Below are positions 58,767 through 64,000 of a stretch of DNA of 64,000 nucleotides, piece by piece. The stretch comes from Rhipicephalus microplus (Eukaryota; Arthropoda; Arachnida; Ixodida; Ixodidae). The DNA lies in NCBI RefSeq assembly GCF_043290135.1, contig NC_134703.1:109950005-110014004 (forward strand), read 5' to 3'. The position numbers and the translations under genes were made by a program. Position 1 is the stretch's first letter. Every line of letters starts with the position of its first letter. Below the pieces are notes generated by a model. That model was not told the origin of the DNA. It saw only the letters and a program-made list of their open reading frames with translations, and searched no databases.

Positions 58767-60388
58767 TAAAGACCTGAAATGCTGTACATGTGTCCTGTTG
58801 TCAGGTTCCGTCTACTATCGCTAATGAAGCGTGCAGCAATTGCAGCAAAATTGACATGTAACTTATTGCAACCCTCGTTTCATTCATCGTAAATATTATT
58901 TAAAAGAAACATATTGCCCTTGTTGCAAATTGGATTATTTCTTAATGTGCTGGCGTGGCATGGCGCAGTTGTTTGGCCCCAACGTACTGCTGATTACCGC
59001 TAATAACACGGACAGAATACTCATATGAAGCTTCAGCTTCTCAGTACGGTGATATGCCACGTGGCGAATCGAATTAGGGTGGCTGCATGTTCACGTAAGC
59101 GTTGCAAAAACGTACGTGGCGATGCTTATCTATGGCGAACTATAAATGTACCAACCAACGAGGCAGGTGCCTTGGTCTCGCAGGAAACAACTTCTCTGCC
59201 AAAGCCCCTGGTGTAAAGCAAACAGGTGAGCCTGCCTATATTAGTGCTAAATGACTTGGACAAGATGAAAGCGAAGGGCACTCACAGTAAATTACCATCG
59301 CACGTCAAAAACAACCACCATGCTCAGTGAAAAGCTATTTCCTTATAAACCACCGATTTAGACTTCTTGATTGTCATTATTTTAACCTTTAAATGTAACC
59401 AGATCAACATGCAAGGCAAAGCCTTTTTTTGTGGAAGTTCTCATTTCACAGCACAGATATTCAAATGAAAAAAAAAACATACAGTTGCACTTTTGTGAAT
59501 AGACCATTAACATAAATTATGAACTAAGGATTTTACGGAATTAATAATATGAGTGCAACCTTTGTCCCAAATGTTCGAACTAGGATATTTTTCTTCAAAT
59601 AAACACATCCGTGAATGACTATCTGCTTTAAAAGATATAAACAATTGCACTTTAAACCACAGATTCAGTTACTATTACTTCCTATGTGCGTACATAAAAC
59701 CATACCAGCTTTATTACGATGCTATGCACTGCAAATACCATTGTTGTACTATTGCTTTCCTACCAAGATAACTTTTATTGGTGAAGTTTGAGGTAAACAT
59801 ATTCTCTTCATTGACAAGGTTTAGGAATCATGAATGCTAGTAGCAAGCGTGGTTGGCAGTCATCCCCACATCTGTAACTGACAGTGTCATTTTGCCAATA
59901 AGCAATATCTTGAATGAAGGAATATAATGAGACAAAACTCTGCTGACAAAGTTCGTTTAGGCATAGTCTAAGCTGGCAACATTAAGGAACTTGAGAGAAG
60001 CTACATCGCTTCTGTATGTGAGCTTGCATTTTTCCGAGACACCGGCTGTCAAGCTGCCACGCCAAATGAGGAGGGGTGAAGAAGAGGAGTGCAGCTGCCT
60101 TTCCAGGCCACCAAGAACGAATAAATACATAAACAAATAAATACGTAACTTGCACAATCATTCCGAAGCGAGTAATTGTGAAATACTGGTAAAGCGTTAT
60201 CAGCTCAAATAGCACCCATAGTAACGGCACTCTCTTTCCACTTGAGGAATTCATTTTAAGTCCTTTCAGCCGACAACAATGTGTAATATCCAAGCGAGTC
60301 AAGCAAGTAAAATGTCGTAGTGCCACTCAGTTAATTTTTTGTCAATTACTGCTTAGATTTCACTGTTATATAGCTTTAAGTGGCTTAC

Positions 60389-60566
60389 GTTCGTGGCTGT
60401 CGGAGTGTTCGGGCGTTGAGTCTTCATGGAGAATGATGCGAGGCCGGTACAAGTCAAAGTCTTCGTTGTCGTCCTCTTGGACGGCAGCTGCTTGGGGCAC
60501 CGTAGAGACTCCAGAGCCGATGCGGGAGCTGTAACCCCCTGCGCCGCTCTCGTATTGCTGCATCAC
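60389..60566 (-). CDS. Host gene, first visible exon
   Basis: 178 bp: 59 codons plus one base, followed by donor GTAAGCC. The right edge is taken at acceptor-like GGCATAG|GTGATG. If that acceptor is real the exon starts in phase 0 with Val-Met. Alternatively ATG at 60563 is the start codon and the rest is 5' UTR. The product is MQQYESGAGGYSSRIGSGVS, TVPQAAAVQ, an acidic EDDNEDFDLYRPRIILHED and STPEHSDSHE. It then joins LSSEQDRDD in the next exon. The composition is low-complexity, acidic and Ser-rich. No catalytic domain is seen. Any DNA-binding or other folded domain would lie in upstream exons that I could not find. Confidence 0.85.
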
Positions 60567-62877
60567 CTATGCCAAGGCCGTACCAAAATGTAAAGGTGAT
60601 TATCCGTCAATAAACAGGACGCCCCAATTATCATGCAGCCCAATTAAAAAAAAAAGAGGAACGGTGTGGTGTGACGTGAAGCAGACGTAGTGCATATCAT
60701 TCTAAGTATACTGACTAGCCGCAACAAAATTTTTGTGTGATGACCATTACCTAATTTGTTTGATTATATTTGTAACTCACACGGTACTGACCTAATTATC
60801 AAAATGTCACTGAAGCAGATTAGCACATGTTGAAATGACATGTGCGAGTGCTACTTACAGCAATGTATTATTTGCCTGCTCAGTTTATTCTTCCAATAAA
60901 AGCCCACGAAACATAAAAAAATAGCCCGTGACTTCGCTCACACTTGAAAAATAACGTAGCGCCCTCAAATGATCTTACAAGAAGCAAACGCTTTGCATCT
61001 TTTTCATTGCCGGAGGCACTGTTTTGCACATTAGCAAGGGTACAGGTCGGGTGCCCAACATGCGTCACAGTTTTGCAGGGATTTCTTCCGCTAAGATTGT
61101 ACGTCGCTATCATCATTCATATCTCACGGTCGACTGCTTCCATTGACAACGCGGCCGGATCGCTGTTCTGATTTGAGGGATTACAGCCTGACTGTGTAAA
61201 AACGAAGCGGTGCGTTTCTTCGGACAGCAAGTGGCACGTAACGTGATCCGTATTTTTTTCTTCGTACGTTTCCTTCGTCGCTACCGGCTATCGCAATATG
61301 AGCTTGCTTGAGATCGATTCTTTCCGAGGCGCGCACTTGTCTAGTCGCATGTTCATTTTGTATTTCACGCGCTTTCTTTACTAACAGGAAAAATGATAAC
61401 GCAATTAGTCCGTTGCTGAAAGTAGCACAGGTAGATGTTTCCACATGAGCACACATGCCTCAAAGACATTTTTGCAATTAGGTTAGTACTCCTTAGTTAC
61501 AAATATGTTAGTGAAAACAATTATTGTCATTATTGAAAAATTAGTAGCGGCTACTAAAGTACACAGAGAACTATATGGTTGCTAGCGTTGCTTCGCATAA
61601 CGCTGCTCCTCTTTTTTTTAGCGGGGGGGGGGGAGGGCGCTTTGTATAATTGGGACGCCCTGTATAATTTTTATTTTCACATTGTTACGAGTAGAGGGGT
61701 CATATATGATTATTCTTCCGTAGCAAATAGGTCCGTGTTGTTATGTATTGCTTTTGTGTAAGGCATCCTCACAAGTGACACTTCCACGCATTTTATTTCA
61801 ACTGTCGAGGTACCTAGTAAATATAAGTCATGCAAACAGATACAGGAGCCTACGTAATTAGGGACGCACAGGTGACACTACTTACATTTCAGCTCAAGGC
61901 GTTTCACTATCAAACCAGTAAAACATGCCTTTAGTTTAGCACATTCGTGATTACGATTCTATACTACCATGAGCTAACGTGCCTTAGATTAGTGAGCGGA
62001 CGAAGGTTAGCAACAACGTCCTGAAACATATTTGAAGAGTGTTTTTCTACTAAAATTAAAAATGTTTACAATATTTTACACCAAGAATTAAAACTGTATT
62101 TTTGCCTACAATTACTATATTGTCAGCTAAAACAGCGTCTCAATTTTATTGAATAAATGAAACGAATTTGTCTGAAAGAAAAATAGGTGCAAACATACAA
62201 TCTTCTTTGTTTTAAGTGTTCATACTTCCAAATTTTCTCGTCTTTTTTTCTTTATTAAAAATCTTACACCATTGGTCACCCTGTCTTTAAGATTCAATCC
62301 AATGACTGCATTTTTTAGGTTTGTGTTGTTTCTTGTACTCAGACGTGAAGGCATAAACTTGGGCTCTTCAGAAGGCCAACCGAGAACTATGTACTCCTGG
62401 TACTATGCTAAGAACAAAAACGATATAGTTTGTAACTTTTTTGCTGTGTCATTAAAAAGGGTCGTTAATTCATTGACCGTTGCTTTCTCATGGTATAGTA
62501 CCAAGTATTTTAAATGATTACATGCTTTTTTAAACACCGTAGTTAAAATTGTTACTTGCTCTCTTACACCTTGCGAGTTTCGCACAATCTATTTTGCATA
62601 TTCGGTGTTCCAGTGCTCCGAATGATACACTAATTCCCTCTCACGCTCCGACTTACTAATATCTTGGTCAATTCAGATGGTAGAGCAACTTCACCAATAA
62701 AGAATTGTTTCCTAGTGGTAAACTTTGATCAAGACAATTTTTTCGTCAACCAAGAAGCTTTACTTATTGAGTCCGCTTGAATTTTCCTTCTTCGACCAAA
62801 GAGCATATAGGACTGCTTATTCATTCGCATGTCGTATACTCACGAACTGCCATGTTTCCGACTCATTTATGTTGACA
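60567..62877. other. Presumed upstream intron, unannotated
   Basis: No exon or repeat is recognised with confidence. A minus frame at 61181-61456 (91 codons) lacks domain features. An (A)n and G-run patch lie at 60645 and about 61620. Confidence 0.4.
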
Positions 62878-63095
62878 GCCACTGCAGTAGTCTAATAGCT
62901 GCGGCTGTAAACTGGTGAGCCTAAAGTCACGGGATCCGGCCATATTTTGATGGAGGTGACATGCTAGAGGCCCGTGAAGTTATATTTACGCACTCGTTAA
63001 GAGCCTCATGTGATCGGAATTTCCGGAGCCCTCCGTTACGGCATCCCTTGTAATCATATCGTGGTTTCGGAGCGTATAAAACCGCAACAATTGCT
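62878..63095 (+). mobile_element. Ruka-type SINE, degraded
   Basis: Head GCCACTGCAGTAGTCTAATA...AAAGTCACGGGATCCGGCC, then the body TTGATGGAGGTGACATGCTAG...GGAATTTCCGGAGCCCTCCG...GTAATCATATCGTGGTTTCG. Order and spacing fit the family. Confidence 0.8.
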
Positions 63096-63314
63096 ACTGT
63101 CGGCGACACCCTCATAATCACATTTTACGTCATACAACTCATACTACGTACCTAGGCAACTGATGTTTTGACTCCACATGCCGCTCCCATTACATCACAA
63201 TGGCAACACCAAAGCCCAGTTATTTTATTAATTTTTTTGCAATGATGAAGGAAAGAGATGCGTTCCAGTTCTCATTCGGCCCCATTCTGATTCTGAGACA
63301 ATCCATACTTCAGT

Positions 63315-63737
63315 AAAAAAAAAATTGCCCGCAGCTTCCCTCGGGGGAACACTGAGGAGGATGCGGACCATATAATTGGTTAACGGGGTGTTAAAGTGCG
63401 ACTTACTTGGGTCGATGGCTAAATTGGTTAACGTGGTTGTAAAATGGGGTGTTAAATTGCGACTTACTTGGGTCGATGGCTAAATTGGTTAACGTGGTTG
63501 TAGGAGGGGGTGTTAAATGAGTGAACACGTACACACGTATGCGAAAGGGCGGCGCTGGTCGAAGGGACGTCGATCATTGTGTTTGTGGATTTGTTGGAAT
63601 TCATTTCACCGCGACCTTGGACGTCGACGCGCCGTACAAACCAACCGACGAGCGGCAACTGAGCGAGCGAGCGCCGACCTTGAGTATATATACAGCACGA
63701 CGGCGCATGCACTGTCAGCTGTTGAATGTTCTCGAAG
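63315..63737 (-). mobile_element. Element C, second copy (inverted)
   Basis: From the A-run at 63315 (minus-strand T-run), shared with 12918-13423: TTGCCCGCAGCTTCCCTCGG and CACTGAGGAGGATGCGG. A 61-bp unit with the GTAAGT donor-like site is duplicated (ACTTAC at 63401 and 63462). The promoter part follows. Compared with copy one, about 80 bp between initiator and donor differ and contain an ATG at 63602-63604 opening a 46-codon frame, MNSNKSTNTMIDVPSTSAAL... ending FSHRPK. Upstream similarity ends just beyond the single heat-shock element. Confidence 0.7.
63657..63736 (-). promoter_or_regulatory. Heat-shock element, TATA box and initiator
   Basis: GAATGTTCTCGAA (63724-63736) is the reverse complement of TTCGAGAACATTC, a perfect three-unit heat-shock element. 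TATATATA is at 63685-63692 and the initiator TCAGTT (plus AACTGA) at 63657-63662. The inferred start at 63660 is 32 bp from the TATA start, exactly as in the copy at 13174-13206. Confidence 0.75.
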
Positions 63738-64000
63738 CGCGACGTCACATGCGCGTCCACTGGAGAATCAGGAGAATTGCAGATGTCGAGTTTTTTTTTC
63801 GACCGCTGAGGAGACGCTGTGCGGACGTGTTTCGCATGAGCTCCGGCCCGGTGACCGACTATCGGCGGACGCGCTTTTTTCTGGACTTGCTGTCAGTGGG
63901 CTCGTCTGCAGGAGGTTGCCCTGTACCTACGGACACCACTCGTATAGGCAAGTTTGTCCCCGTTTTTGGAGTTTCCGAGATTTTCCTATCAACCCCGCGG
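63738..64000. other. Unannotated GC-rich right edge
   Basis: The sequence is CpG-richer than average. No frame or family was recognised. It may be the start of a gene or element cut by the window edge. Confidence 0.35.

Larger units (their letters stand above)
55137..60388 (-). other. Host-gene intron, 5.25 kb
   Basis: Donor GTAAGCC (60382-60388 on the plus strand as GGCTTAC), acceptor at 55137. It contains Ruka SINEs at 55216-55431 and 58655-58766, family A copy 4 at 56740-57442 and a (GATGAY)n repeat. The remaining sequence is anonymous and AT-rich. Confidence 0.85.

Noticed and set aside
63315..63737. Element C as an ordinary hsp70 promoter
   Set aside because: No heat-shock protein coding sequence follows in either copy, and dispersed copies with shared non-promoter ends fit a mobile element better.

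Overview
The window looks like nuclear DNA of a hard tick, probably a metastriate (Rhipicephalus-type) species. The main reason is at least eight copies of a tRNA-derived SINE whose 3' half (CCGGAGCCCTCCACTACGGC...GGACGTTAAACCCC) matches the Ruka family described from Rhipicephalus appendiculatus. Degraded I-clade, CR1-like and Ty3/gypsy retrotransposons, large introns and long microsatellites fit the same picture. No bacterial operons, rRNA genes or CRISPR arrays were seen. The assignment rests on repeat recognition, not on a database search.

There is one convincing host gene, on the minus strand in the right third. Three exons (60389-60566, 54859-55136, 51198-51410) join in frame through canonical GT/AG sites and give the last 222 residues of a protein with an acidic/serine segment, an alanine-rich segment and a C-terminal charged coiled coil. 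The 5' part was not found. Its introns hold SINEs and a GGCGAAGC-ended element, and the middle exon sits between two transposons less than 100 bp from its splice sites.

Almost everything else is mobile DNA. 0-13 kb: a tandem repeat, a LINE 3' end with a perfect target-site duplication (TSD), a degraded CR1-like LINE, SINEs, and element C. 13-18 kb: mostly anonymous AT-rich sequence. 18-25 kb: a LINE with an exact 5' inversion, a MITE-like element, and two more LINE ends. 25-26.6 kb: a 46-bp palindrome and the first of four copies of repeat family A. 27-40.8 kb: a nested complex in which a Ty3/gypsy element is split by a CR1-like LINE (itself carrying family B), by an I-clade LINE of about 5.6 kb with a TSD, and by a Ruka SINE with a TSD. 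41-50 kb: family A copies, a LINE end, SINEs and microsatellites. 51-61 kb: the host gene. 63.3-63.7 kb: a second copy of element C.

The most interesting item is element C (12918-13423 and, inverted, 63315-63737). It carries what looks like a complete heat-shock promoter: perfect three-unit heat-shock elements TTCnnGAAnnTTC (three in one copy, one in the other), TATATATA, and an initiator TCAGTT with its A 32 bp downstream of the TATA start in both copies. A GTAAGT splice-donor-like site follows. The right-hand copy faces the host gene from about 3 kb upstream of the first visible exon.
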